Assembly: GCA_949294785.1 (NCBI GenBank)
Contig: CASFIQ010000065.1
Location: 1 to 46,853 of the forward strand
DNA length: 46,853 nucleotides
Direction: 5' to 3'
Origin: an uncultured Collinsella sp.
GTDB taxonomy: Bacteria > Actinomycetota > Coriobacteriia > Coriobacteriales > Coriobacteriaceae
This document shows positions 14,838 to 24,600 of the stretch, one piece after another. The notes under the pieces are model-generated. The model was not told the DNA's origin and searched no databases. It saw only the letters and a program-made list of their open reading frames with translations. The first letter of the stretch is position 1. Every line of letters starts with the position of its first letter. Both the position numbers and the translations under genes were made by a program.

Positions 14838-16181
14838 TTACTCCACCGAAAAGATACTCTCCACCACATCGAGCGTCAGGGTGATCGTGGTCCCCTCGCC
14901 GGGATGCGAGCGGACGCTCGCCTGGGAGCGCGGCCCGAAGAAGCGCTTGATGCGCTCGGAGATGTTGTGCATGGCAACGCCCGCGCCACCGCCCTGCGGA
15001 GCGCTCATGGCGGGCTGCGGTGCGCGCTCGTCGAAAAGGCGCGCGGCGGTCTCCTCATCCATGCCCACGCCGTCGTCGGCGACCTCGATGATGACGGAGC
15101 GCTCGCCCGCCGGCCGCACCGAGACCGCGATATGCAGCGCGCCCTCGTCGCCCATGGCGTGGCGCACCGCGTTCTCAACAAGGGGTTGAATGGTGAAGGC
15201 GGGAACCGGCGTGTCCTGCACCGCAGGGTCGATGTCGAAGGTCGCCTGGATGCGGTCCTCGCCGAAGCGGGCCTGCTCGAACACCAGGTAGCGCTTGGTC
15301 TGTGCGATCTCGCGCGTGACGGGGATGAGCGAGCCGGAGTTATCGAGCGTGGAGCGGTAGAACGAGGAGAACTCGCGCAGCAGCTCGCGGGCGCGCGTGG
15401 GGTCCGTGCGCGTGAACGACGCAATGGTGTTGAGCGTGTTGAACAGGAAGTGCGGGTTGATCTGCGCCTGCAGCGCGCGCAGCTCGGCGCGGGCGGTGAG
15501 CTCCTCCTGAAGCTCCAGCTCGTGCACGGAGAGCTGGGCGGACAGCAGGTCCGCGAAGCCGGAGACGAGCGCGTACTGGGTGCGGTTGGCATCGCGCGAC
15601 GAACGGAAGTAGAACTTGAGCGTCCCCACGGTCTTTCCGCCCACCTTGAGCGGGGCGATGATGCCCGCGGGGATCTGACGGCGCCTGCCGGCCTCGACCT
15701 CGACCTCCAAAGGACGGGTGAACGACTGGACGATACCGTGCTGCAGCACGTAATGGGTCATGAGCGTGTGGATCTTCGACCCCGGCGGAAAATCCCCGAA
15801 GAGGTCGCCCACGCAGCCCAGGATGTGCTCGGTATCGGTGATGGCGATGGTGCTTGCACGGGTCTCGGGATACAGGCGCTGGCAGATGGCGTCGGCGCTC
15901 TCGGCGTCGAGGCCGCCGCGCAGGTCCTCGAGCATCGCCGAGGCGACCGAAAGCGTCTCCTCGGTGTATTGCGACCGCAGCGAATCGGGGCTGAGCAGCA
16001 GATAGAGCATGAGGCCGCCGAAGACGAGCATGATCAGGCCCACGACCACGCTGGGCAGAAGCGCCACGCCCTCGATCAGCATGTGCAGCAGGTGCGAGAG
16101 CAGCGCCGTCGCGCACACGAGCGTCGCCGCGGCGATCAGGAGCGTGCCCCGCCGCTGCCGCTCGTTCATAAGATGCGCCAT
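14838..16181 (-). CDS. LytS-type sensor histidine kinase
   Basis: A 447-residue membrane histidine kinase: two transmembrane helices (about 13-35 and 40-63), a GAF-like sensing region (about 71-215), the His_kinase domain with H244 in QINPHFLFNTLNTI and a HATPase domain (PLVENAVRHAMGDEG, ADDGVGMDEE, GAGVAMHNISERI). This is the LytS/YehU/AgrC-like class that pairs with LytTR regulators. With a very short external loop, the GAF part rather than an extracellular domain is likely to sense the signal. ATG 16181 overlaps the glycosyltransferase stop (TGATG), so translation is coupled. MNER at 16169 is an alternative start. Confidence 0.9.
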   Translation of the reverse strand: MAHLMNERQRRGTLLIAAATLVCATALLSHLLHMLIEGVALLPSVVVGLIMLVFGGLMLYLLLSPDSLRSQYTEETLSVASAMLEDLRGGLDAESADAICQRLYPETRASTIAITDTEHILGCVGDLFGDFPPGSKIHTLMTHYVLQHGIVQSFTRPLEVEVEAGRRRQIPAGIIAPLKVGGKTVGTLKFYFRSSRDANRTQYALVSGFADLLSAQLSVHELELQEELTARAELRALQAQINPHFLFNTLNTIASFTRTDPTRARELLREFSSFYRSTLDNSGSLIPVTREIAQTKRYLVFEQARFGEDRIQATFDIDPAVQDTPVPAFTIQPLVENAVRHAMGDEGALHIAVSVRPAGERSVIIEVADDGVGMDEETAARLFDERAPQPAMSAPQGGGAGVAMHNISERIKRFFGPRSQASVRSHPGEGTTITLTLDVVESIFSVE

Positions 16182-17368
16182 CAGCTCTCCTCCCACATCC
16201 GACGCAGGCCGGCGTCGTTCCAAAGACCGTCGACGATCCGCGGCCAGAAGCTTTGGAAGCGCAGGTACGATCCGCGATGCTCGATGGCGTAGCGCTCGGC
16301 CTCCGCCTTGCCGTGATGGTAGATCGAAAGGTAGCTCGAGTGCTCGCCGGTGACGGTCGCGCGGATGAGCGCCGTCTTGCGCACCCGGTCGTCCAGCTCG
16401 TCCGAGATCCAGGGCCCCGGGTAGGGCATGAGCGACTCGGGCGTCACCGCCACCAGGTCGTTCTGGCGGTTGGCATGGCGGATCTTCGCGCGCTCGTAAT
16501 ACCAGCGGTAGACGTCCTGCATGAAGCGCGGCGCGCGCTGGTCGCTCTCGGGCGGCAGGTGCTTCACCACCCATGTGTTGTCGAACCACATATCGAGCCC
16601 GAAGAGCCTGAGGTTGAACAGGTAGTCAAGGTCCTCGCCGCGGGTGATGAAGGGATCGAACGGCACGCGTGAGAAGGCGCGGGCATGCACGGCCATGCAG
16701 CCGCCGCACACGTAGTTCGACCGCGAGATGCGCGTACCGGAGAGCGCGCGGCGCATCCAGGTGTTGAAGTCCTCGCGCTTGGACCACCAGCGGTTGGCGA
16801 GCGGCGCCTTGGAGGTATCTGCCAGCGGCGACCCCGCACGGTCCAAGAAATACCCGCTCTTCGCCCAGATGGGCAGGCCCTGACGGGTCTCCTGCCCCAG
16901 GCCGTAGAGGGCGCGGGACATGAAATCGGGGTCGAGGACCACCTCGTCGTCATCCAGGTAGACCGCGACGTCGCAGGCGCAGATCGCGGCGACGGCGAGG
17001 CCCATGTTGCGGATGGCGCCGTAGCCGCGCAGCGACACGCACTCCCCCGCCGCAGACGGCGCGAGCTCGTTCACGCGGTCGATGATGCGGTTCGCCTCAT
17101 GCGCGGTAACGAGCCGCACGTCGAGGGAGGGATGGGCGGCCGCTATCTCGCGCACACGGCGCGCGGCGGCCTCTGCCGCCGTAAGCGGCGAGACCACCAG
17201 CAGAAAGATACGGGAAAGATCGCGTACCCGCTCGAGCGAGGCCAGGCAGCGATCGAGCTCGGGAGCGGGCGCGTTGAGGTCGGTCGCGTGGTCGTAGGCG
17301 CCCGGGGCGTGCGCATCCAGCTGGTCCGCCGCCCAGTACGTCGGTATGATGACGATCGAGCTCGCCAT
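16181..17368 (-). CDS. GT2-like glycosyltransferase
   Basis: A 395-residue protein with a GT-A glycosyltransferase fold: IVIIPTYW at the N-terminus, the substrate region GAIRNMGLAVA (117-127), the metal/nucleotide motif YLDDDEV with D139-D141, and a later GEDLDYLFNLRLFGL segment with the acidic catalytic region. No signal peptide or transmembrane helix is evident, so it acts in the cytosol or at the membrane face. It heads a three-gene unit with the LytS/LytR system, which suggests that the two-component system governs, or responds to, a surface glycan. The acceptor is unknown. Confidence 0.75.
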   Translation of the reverse strand: MASSIVIIPTYWAADQLDAHAPGAYDHATDLNAPAPELDRCLASLERVRDLSRIFLLVVSPLTAAEAAARRVREIAAAHPSLDVRLVTAHEANRIIDRVNELAPSAAGECVSLRGYGAIRNMGLAVAAICACDVAVYLDDDEVVLDPDFMSRALYGLGQETRQGLPIWAKSGYFLDRAGSPLADTSKAPLANRWWSKREDFNTWMRRALSGTRISRSNYVCGGCMAVHARAFSRVPFDPFITRGEDLDYLFNLRLFGLDMWFDNTWVVKHLPPESDQRAPRFMQDVYRWYYERAKIRHANRQNDLVAVTPESLMPYPGPWISDELDDRVRKTALIRATVTGEHSSYLSIYHHGKAEAERYAIEHRGSYLRFQSFWPRIVDGLWNDAGLRRMWEES

Positions 17369-17458
17369 GCCCTCGCCCCCGTGGTCAGGAGCGCGCCCCG
17401 CGCTTCACGGGCGCGCCCTCGTGAACGTCCGTCCCCCGGCAGCTCGATGCGGCGGGTC

Positions 17459-18049
17459 CTACCTGCCGGCCGCCCCCGCCGTCCCCCTGAAGGGCGACAG
17501 CTCGCGGAAAGCAGGGACCCTGGCCAGCGAGCGGCTGAGGGGGTATCCCAACAGATACATGATAACCGCTTCGCCGACCCCCGTGGCAACGAGACCGAAC
17601 AGGTACATGACCGGCCAGAGCCCGTCGAGCGAGATCGAGGTGAAGGGGATGGTGTAAAAACCGGTCGCCTGCAGCAGGATCGGCAGGTACGCCGGGACGA
17701 TGAGGGCGTTGGCGATCACCGGCCCGGCGAGCGCGACCATAGGATGCGCGCGCATCTTCCAGGTGAAGAGCGCTCCCAGAAAGGTCGCGATCGAGCCGAA
17801 GACCACGTCGAGCAGGCCCAGCGCACCGGTGCCGGAAAGGGCGATGTTGGCGAGGTTGGCGATCGCGCAGCCCAACGCGAGCCCCGGCGCGGCGACGGGC
17901 GTGAAGAGCGCGAGCGCGCAGAGCGCCTCGGATACGCGGAACTGCACCGGTCCCCAGGCGAGGCTGCCCAGAAAGAGCAGCGCGAAGAGCGTCGCCACCG
18001 CGTAGACGGCGGCGATCATGCCCATGCGGGCGATATCGATGGATTTCAT
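17459..18049 (-). CDS. QueT-family transporter
   Basis: A 196-residue membrane protein with about five to six hydrophobic helices that matches the QueT/YoaK-like family, proposed substrate-binding (S) components for import of queuosine precursors. The segments GPVQFRVSEALCALALFTP, GCAIANLANIALS and DVVFGSIATFLGALFTW are characteristic. ATG 18049 is used; a GTG at 18061 is possible but overlaps the AAGG site. No preQ1 riboswitch is recognisable upstream, but a 10-bp hairpin sits 23 bases before the start. An energising ECF module is not encoded nearby. Confidence 0.82.
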   Translation of the reverse strand: MKSIDIARMGMIAAVYAVATLFALLFLGSLAWGPVQFRVSEALCALALFTPVAAPGLALGCAIANLANIALSGTGALGLLDVVFGSIATFLGALFTWKMRAHPMVALAGPVIANALIVPAYLPILLQATGFYTIPFTSISLDGLWPVMYLFGLVATGVGEAVIMYLLGYPLSRSLARVPAFRELSPFRGTAGAAGR

Positions 18050-18071
18050 CTGATGCTTCACCTTCTATGTT

Positions 18072-18104
18072 CGGAGGGCTTTACTGATGCCGTGAAGCCC
18101 TCCG
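18072..18104 (-). terminator. Hairpin between the MFS and queT-like genes
   Basis: CGGAGGGCTT (18072-18081) pairs perfectly with AAGCCCTCCG (18095-18104) around a 13-base loop. No T-run follows on the minus strand. It could be a weak terminator of the upstream MFS gene or a leader structure of the QueT gene. Confidence 0.45.
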
Positions 18105-18159
18105 CGCAGGCGAAGGCTGCCAAACGAGCGCGCGGGAAGCGCGGAAAACCGCTGCCCCT

Positions 18160-19410
18160 TTAAGCGACGCCCCTCATGCGCGCGAGCCTCACGAGCATGA
18201 CAAGGCCCACGATCAGCAAGATCCCGATGGAAAGCACTCCTAAAGAAGGATCGCCCGTGAGCGATGTCACGACCGATACTAGCAGAGTTCCCATCACGGA
18301 CGCGTAGCGTCCGAAGATATCGAAGAATCCGTAGTACTCGTTGGCGCGCTCCTTGGGGATGAGCTTGCCGAAGTAGCTGCGGGAGAGCGCCTGGATGCCG
18401 CCTTGGAAGAGCCCCACGGCGACCGCGAGGATCCAGAACTCGACGGCCGTCTTAAGGAAGAACGCCGCGAAGAGCACGATCGCCACGTAGGCGACCACGG
18501 CGACGATGATCATGCGCAGCGTGCCCCAGCGCCCGGCGAGCTTGCCGTAGGCAATCGCCGACGGGAAGGCCACGAACTGCGTGACGAGCAGCGCCAGGAT
18601 GAGCTGGGTCGAGTCGATCCCGAGCGAGGTACCGTAGGTGGTCGCCATGGAGATCACCGTGTGCACGCCGTCGATATAGAAGAAGAACGCGATCATGTAG
18701 ATGAGAATCGCCTTGTCGCGGGCGATGCGGCGCATGGTCTCGCCCAGGCCGCGAATGGTGCGCGAGATCTCGGCGGCGAAGGTCTCGCCGGGCGCGAGCT
18801 CCTTGGCGTAGCGCTGCCTATAGGTGCGCACGAGCGGCAGCGTGAAGGCGAGCCACCACAGCCCGGTGATCACGAACGACACGCGCACGCACAGCATCAT
18901 GTCCAGTCCGAGGGCGGCCGGCCCGCCCAGGATGAGCGCGATGCAGACGATGAACGGCACGCAGGAGCCCACATAGCCCCAGGCATAACCCGAGGACGAC
19001 ACCGCGTCCATCCGCTCGTCGGTGGTGACATCGGGCAGCATGGCGTCGTAGAACGTCATGGACGAGTTGAGGCCGATGGTGCACAGCACGTAGACCACCA
19101 GAAACGCCAAGGCGCTCATGGGGATGGCCTGCGCGAAGCACAGCACCAGGCCCGTGAGGAAGAAACCCAGGAAGAACTTGATCTTGTTGCCCGCGAAATC
19201 GGCGAGCGACCCCAGAATGGGCATGAGCAGCGCGACGACGAGCGATGCCGCGGTCTGGGCGTTCGCCCATGCGGTCACGAGCTCCGCCTGGCTGGCGCCG
19301 GTGTTGAGCGCGTCGAAGTAGATGGGCACCACCGACGTGTTGAACAGGACGAGGGCGGAGTTGCCCACGTCGTACATGACCCAGCGGCGCTCGAGCGGCG
19401 TGTACTTCAT
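18160..19410 (-). CDS. MFS transporter, UMF1/Atg22-like
   Basis: A 416-residue protein with 11-12 hydrophobic segments of the major facilitator superfamily, UMF1 group (related to vacuolar effluxer Atg22). Characteristic segments are YDVGNSALVLFNTSVVPIYF at the N-terminus, FYDAMLPDVTTDERMDAVSSSGYAWGY in the first half (residues about 125-150) and YFGKLIPKERANEYYGFFDIFGR near the end. Substrate unknown; efflux of small metabolites is usual for relatives. ATG 19410 has GGGAG upstream. It lies on the same strand as the QueT gene but with a hairpin between. Confidence 0.85.
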   Translation of the reverse strand: MKYTPLERRWVMYDVGNSALVLFNTSVVPIYFDALNTGASQAELVTAWANAQTAASLVVALLMPILGSLADFAGNKIKFFLGFFLTGLVLCFAQAIPMSALAFLVVYVLCTIGLNSSMTFYDAMLPDVTTDERMDAVSSSGYAWGYVGSCVPFIVCIALILGGPAALGLDMMLCVRVSFVITGLWWLAFTLPLVRTYRQRYAKELAPGETFAAEISRTIRGLGETMRRIARDKAILIYMIAFFFYIDGVHTVISMATTYGTSLGIDSTQLILALLVTQFVAFPSAIAYGKLAGRWGTLRMIIVAVVAYVAIVLFAAFFLKTAVEFWILAVAVGLFQGGIQALSRSYFGKLIPKERANEYYGFFDIFGRYASVMGTLLVSVVTSLTGDPSLGVLSIGILLIVGLVMLVRLARMRGVA

Positions 19411-19580
19411 AGCGATATGCTCCCTTGACGGCGGAGCGCGGCACGAAAGACCGCGCGCATCCGTCAATGGTACGGCAAGCGGGGGCCGGTGCGCGTCATG
19501 ATTCGGTAAAGAGCGCGAACCGCAAGCGCACCCCTTGAAGTGCGCCCTGAGGCGGGGCGCCCGCCCCCGGGCACCGGCGG

Positions 19581-20546
19581 CTACGCCGCCACGTCCGGGC
19601 GCTCGTCCTCCTGGTCCCATTCCTCGTCGGCGTCCAGCACGCGACCAGAATAGTTCACGTGCCCGGTCATGGCGCCAAGGTCCGTGCCGTCGACGAATGC
19701 TGCGGCGAGGGCGGCGTAACCGGAACGGGCGCGCTCGAAGACCTCGAAGAAGCTCTCGTGCGACTCACGCCCCGTGAAGGGGTCGCTCCAGACGTGATGG
19801 TCGAGGTTGCCCGCCGCACGCGGCGGCTCGCTCGTGACGCGATGCGAGAGCGCACCCAGGAGCGGATAGTCGTGGACGAGCCCCTCGGCGGTGCCCAGGG
19901 CCCATGAGCCCAGCGACCCCGCCGGCTCGATGAGGCGGTAGGCGAGGCGCATATCCGCCACCGCCCCGCCGTACTCGTCAGCTCCCACATCGAGCCCGAA
20001 GGCGCTGCGGGCGACGCTCGCCATGAGGGCGCCCGCGACCTTGCTCACGCGGTCGTTCGTCTCGAGCTCGTCGGCGGGCGGGAAGGCGGCGACGGTCGCG
20101 CCGTCGCGCATAAGCTGGAGCATCAGGACGTCGAGGTCGGCCTCGATCACGGCATGGACCTCGTCACCCGCATCGGCGAGCGAGGGGTCCGCACCCTGGA
20201 TACCCCACTGCTGGGCGTACACGAACGGATGCGCCGTGCGGTCGAGCGCGTAATGCGAGAGCATGCCCAGCGCGAAGGCGCGGCCCACACCGGCATCGTG
20301 CTCGGGCAGGCGGTCGACACCCGCGCGCAGCACCCCGAACGCCTCGGTGATATGGCAGCGGTGCATGCTGTGCCCCAGCTCCATGCACGCGCTGAAACCC
20401 AGGCTGCGCGCGCGGAAGAAGAACGGGTCGGGCCCCTGGTTGCCGATCAGAAACGCGATACGCTCGTCATCGGAGGAGACGAGCCCCTCCGGCAGCGTCT
20501 CCATGCTCCGCTCGCCGAACAGGCGATGTGTGATCAAAGCCGGCAT
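19581..20546 (-). CDS. Zinc-dependent phospholipase C-like protein
   Basis: A 321-residue protein of the zinc-dependent phospholipase C/S1-P1 nuclease-like fold. Potential zinc ligands are in MPALITHRLFGE, IGNQGPDPFFF, GHSMHRCH, MLSHYALDRTAHPFV and the EVHAVIEADLD helix, a pattern seen in clostridial and coriobacterial proteins of this family. No signal peptide is evident, so it appears to be intracellular, unlike secreted alpha-toxins. ATG 20546 follows GGAGG by six bases; an ATG at 20552 overlaps that site. Its substrate and role are unknown. Confidence 0.75.
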   Translation of the reverse strand: MPALITHRLFGERSMETLPEGLVSSDDERIAFLIGNQGPDPFFFRARSLGFSACMELGHSMHRCHITEAFGVLRAGVDRLPEHDAGVGRAFALGMLSHYALDRTAHPFVYAQQWGIQGADPSLADAGDEVHAVIEADLDVLMLQLMRDGATVAAFPPADELETNDRVSKVAGALMASVARSAFGLDVGADEYGGAVADMRLAYRLIEPAGSLGSWALGTAEGLVHDYPLLGALSHRVTSEPPRAAGNLDHHVWSDPFTGRESHESFFEVFERARSGYAALAAAFVDGTDLGAMTGHVNYSGRVLDADEEWDQEDERPDVAA

Positions 20547-20615
20547 GTTCATCCTCCTTTTGGGCGCATGCGCCCGCAGACGTCATCGTTCGCGCGGCGC
20601 GGTGCGCCTTCCCCC

Positions 20616-20621
20616 ATTATG
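20616..20621 (-). promoter_or_regulatory. Candidate -10 of the phospholipase C-like gene
   Basis: CATAAT on the minus strand, about 70 bases upstream of the start, is the only AT-rich hexamer in a very GC-rich gap. No clear -35 partner is visible. Confidence 0.3.
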
Positions 20622-20736
20622 CCCCGCGCACAAGGCGAGCATGCGCGACCCGTCGCTTCCGACCCCCGAACGCCGGAAAGACTCGCGTCCCCGTAACGGC
20701 CCGCCGCGGCACCGCCCCTGCGTCGCGCCGCGCTGA

Positions 20737-21612
20737 TCAAAGGGATGCGTCGAGCGCGCAGGCGAGACCGAGCAGGGTGTCGGCACCCGAGGTGTGCCCG
20801 ATACCGAGCACCGCCTCGATCGCCGCCGCCGCATCCTCAGCGGAATCGCGTTCGGCGGCACGGGCGAGCTCGCGCGCAACCGGGTTCGCGAAGCCGTCCC
20901 GATAGGCGGCGAGGTACGCGGCCGAGACCGGTGCGGTCCGGGCGAGGTCGCAGCGGGCGAGCGCACGGTCGAAGCGCGAGGCGGCACCACGCAGGTGGAG
21001 CCCGATGCCGAAGCCGATCAGCACGTCGTCGCCCGCGGGCGTGAGCCCCGCCCCGCGCCCGAGAAACCACGCGACCGCATCGTCGAGACACCGGTCGGCG
21101 CCCCCTCGAACCGTATCGGGTCCGCACGCGCGGCGGCACAGCGCCTCGAGCGCGCAGGCCGCCTCCCGCCCCTGCGGAAGGCCGCAGCGTCCCTGCAGGT
21201 CGAGCGCATCCAGCAAGCTGGAGAGCAGGCGTACCCCGGGTGCCGCCATGGGGCCCGGCAGGGTGCAGTCCACCTCGCCCAGGGCGGCAGGGTCCACCGT
21301 GAGGACGCCGGTGCGCGCATAAACCCGAAGGCGCCCGTTGCGCACGGTCGCCACGTCCCCGGGGCGCACACCCGCCGCCGCAGCGCGGACATCGTCGGCG
21401 GGCAGGCGCATGCCCAAGCAGGAAAGCGGCGCCTCGTCCGAGCCCACGTGCACGAGCGCGCCCGCGAGCTCGATGTTGAAGCTCGTGCGGAAAACCTGCC
21501 GCACCCGCCCGGCGACGTCGACGCGCGCGCCCGCGCGGTCCGGCGATGCGTTCCGGAACGCGCGGGCGATATGCGCGGCGATCTGCCCGTACCGGGCATC
21601 CGGGGCCGTCAT
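20737..21612 (-). CDS. DUF2877 protein (AllH/YlbF-like)
   Basis: A 291-residue DUF2877 protein. The C-terminal half carries the family-typical GRGAGLTPAGDDVLIGFGIGLH and GIGHTSGADTLLGLACAL segments. In E. coli the homologue YlbF (AllH) works with FdrA (AllF) and YlbE (AllG) as oxamate carbamoyltransferase, converting oxalurate and phosphate to oxamate and carbamoyl phosphate in anaerobic allantoin use, as reported recently to my knowledge. The ATG at 21612 lies four bases past the stop of the fused FdrA-DUF1116 gene, so the two are surely co-translated. Its N-terminal part is compatible with nucleotide or phosphate binding, but no catalytic residue can be assigned. Confidence 0.85.
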   Translation of the reverse strand: MTAPDARYGQIAAHIARAFRNASPDRAGARVDVAGRVRQVFRTSFNIELAGALVHVGSDEAPLSCLGMRLPADDVRAAAAGVRPGDVATVRNGRLRVYARTGVLTVDPAALGEVDCTLPGPMAAPGVRLLSSLLDALDLQGRCGLPQGREAACALEALCRRACGPDTVRGGADRCLDDAVAWFLGRGAGLTPAGDDVLIGFGIGLHLRGAASRFDRALARCDLARTAPVSAAYLAAYRDGFANPVARELARAAERDSAEDAAAAIEAVLGIGHTSGADTLLGLACALDASL

Positions 21613-21616
21613 GCCG

Positions 21617-24600
21617 TTACTCGATACCCAGCTTCGCGCAGTACGCCTCGAGCGCACGCTCGAAGCACGCGAGCGGCGCGCGGACCGTGCCCGCGCCGAT
21701 CTGCCCCAAACCCGCCTGCTTGTTAGCGATGCCGGTGTTGATGAGCGGCGTGATGCCCGTCGCCACGACCTTGCGGATGTCGATGCCCAGGCATGCGCCC
21801 TTGAAATCCCAGGTGGGGATCGTCCAGTTGGGATTGTGGGAGATCGAGATCTGCTCCATCTCGTTGGAGATGGCGAGCGCGTCCGCGAAGCCGCCCGCGC
21901 CCACGAAGCGCGTGACCCCAGGCGCCGCGATCATGGCCATACCACCCACGCCCACGGTCTCGGTGATGGCGGAGTCGCCGATATCGGGATTCGCATCGTC
22001 CTCGGTGAAGCCCGTGAAGTACAGGCCGCGCGGCGTGTTCACGGGACCGCAGAACCACTCGTCGCCCAGACCCGACACGCGGATGCCGAAGTCGCGCCCG
22101 TTGCGGGTCATGCAGGTGACCACGCAGCCCTCCTGGTCCTTGCGGGCGTAGTCGGCAATCGACTTGCCCTGGGCCATCATGATGTTCAGGTAGAACTGGT
22201 CGGTGTCGGCCAGGAACTGCATGACCTGCTGCTTCTCGGTCGCATCCCAATCGAGCGCCGTGATCTGGGGCGCGATCTCCTTCAGGAAGTTGAGCGTCGC
22301 GGCGATGTTGCGCTGATGGAACTCGTCGCCCATGGTGATGGCGCGCGCCACGAGCACGTTCAGGTTGATGCCGTCCTCGGTGCGGCGCAGCGCCGCCGAG
22401 AGCACGGGGCCCAGCACGTCGCGCATCCAGCGCAGGCGCTCGACCACCTCGGGACCGTACGCGCCGAAGCGCAGCACCCGGCCGATCCCCTCGTTCATGG
22501 TGCAGTAGGCGCGCGTGCCGTCGGCACGGTTCTCCACCACGAGGACCGGCATGTTCTTCGAGGTGATGCCGCCCATGGGCCCCACCGCGTGCACGTGGTG
22601 GCACGGCATGAAGGAGACCTCGCCGGAATCGAGGAGCGCGCGTGCCCCGTCCTCGTCCGCCGCCCAGCCCTCGAAGAGCGCCGCGCCGATGCACGAGCCC
22701 TTCATGGGGTCGGTCATGTCGGCGTAGGCGATCGGCGGGCCGGCGTGCAGCAGCACCTTGCCGTGCACGGCGTCGTCCAGCTCGGGAATCACCGTGTAGG
22801 CGGGCACCACGTCGATGAGGAAGGGCTGCGAGTCGCGGAAGCGCGCGATGACGCGCTCGTTCGCCTCGTCGATGCCCTCGACGCGTGAGAGCTCGGAAAG
22901 CAGGTGAATCATGCGCTTGTTGCCGCCGGCGAGCGGCTTCCAGGCCAGGTGCACCGCGCTCGCGCCGGAGGCGGCGAGGGGCTCGGTGAAGCTCTCGACG
23001 CCCACGTTCACCACGCGCGGCCTGCCGGCGAGGAGCTCCGCCACGGCGGGCGCCGGCGCGGGGACCGGGTCTGCGGCATCGCCCTCGTACGGCACGGTAT
23101 CGCGATCGGGCTCGGTGAAATCGACGCCCTTGAGCGCGAGCGCGGCGCGCACGGCGGCGGCGTTCGAGGGCTCCATGATCGCACCGGCCTGCCGGAGAAT
23201 CTGAACGGAGCGGTCGTAATCCTGCGGATCGTGAGCTGTGCCCACGACGGTGCCCACGAACGCGAGCTCGTGGCCCGAGGCCTCGGCGCGCGCTCGGCAC
23301 TCCCGGATCACCGGGGCGAGCTCGGAGGCCATATCGGGATGGCACCCGTAACCCAGCACGCAATCGAAGAGGATCACACCGCACGCGGGGCGCGCCGCGT
23401 AGTCGCGCATCATCTCGATGCGCACGCGCGCATCGATCATGGGATGCGGACGCCCCTGGGTGTAGACGTCGTCGCCCAGGTCGATCACGTCGTAACCGCG
23501 CGTGCGCAGCATATAGCCGTCCTCTTTGATGATGTCGCCGAGGTCCAGTGCCTCGGTGATCATCATCGCCGCCTCGCCGGCGAGCGTGCCGCCCGAGTAG
23601 AGGCCCACGACGGTCTTGTCCGCGGGGAGCGCCTCGTCGACCTCGATATCGAGCGGCTCCAGGTAGCTCGGCTTGACCGTGCGGCCCGCCGCCAGATCGA
23701 CCGCGATGCGCGCGCACTCCTCGAGCGTGTGCGCCAGGTGCACGTGCCCCAGATGATGCGCAGGCTTCTCACCGATGAAGAGCGCCACGACCGGTTTCTC
23801 GCAACGCTCCAAAAGATCGATCACGCGATCGCGCACCTCGGGCGCGGGCGGCTTGGAGATGACGCAGATCACATCGGTGGGGTCGTGGTGCTCGAGCGCG
23901 CAGATGGCGTCCATGGTAGTGATGCCGCCGACCTCGGAGGAGAGGTCGCGCCCACCGGTGCCGATCGCATGCACGCAGCCCGCGCCCAGGCGGTCGATCA
24001 TGCAGGTGACCTCCTGGATACCGGTGCCGGAGGCGCCCACGATGCCGATGTTGCCGGGACGGATGACGTTGGTGAACGCCACGGGGACGCTCGAGATGAC
24101 GCCGGTGCCACAATCGGGGCCCATGAAGAGCAGGCCCCGCTCGTGGGCCTTGCGCTTCAGGCGCACCTCGTCGGCGAGCGGCACGTTATCGGTGAAGGAG
24201 AAGACGTTGAGCCCCAGGTCGAGCGCGCGCTCCAGCTCGGGCGCGGCGTACTCGCCGGGAATCGAGAAGAGCGCCATGTTGGCATCGGGCAGCGCCGCCA
24301 CGGCCTCCTCCCAGCTCTCGGCGACCTGGGACGAGCCGCTGCCCGCATCGCGCACGGAAAGGTCCGCGAGGAACGCCTCGGCCTCGGCGAGCACCGCATC
24401 GACCACCGCGGCATCCTCCGCCTCGACCACGATGACCATGTCGGCGGGGGCGGCGGATGCGGCCTCGTCCGTGAGCAGGCCCGAGGCGCGGAAGATGTCC
24501 TTGTTGGCATCGGTCCCCATCATGATCTGGCCCTTGACCACGCCGGGCAGCGCGCAGATCTTGTTGGTGAGCAGCATCAGGTTGATCGAATCCTGATACG

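Noticed and set aside
18050-18159. preQ1 riboswitch upstream of the QueT-like gene
   Set aside because: Only a simple 10-bp hairpin is present; the preQ1-I or preQ1-II consensus cores are not found.
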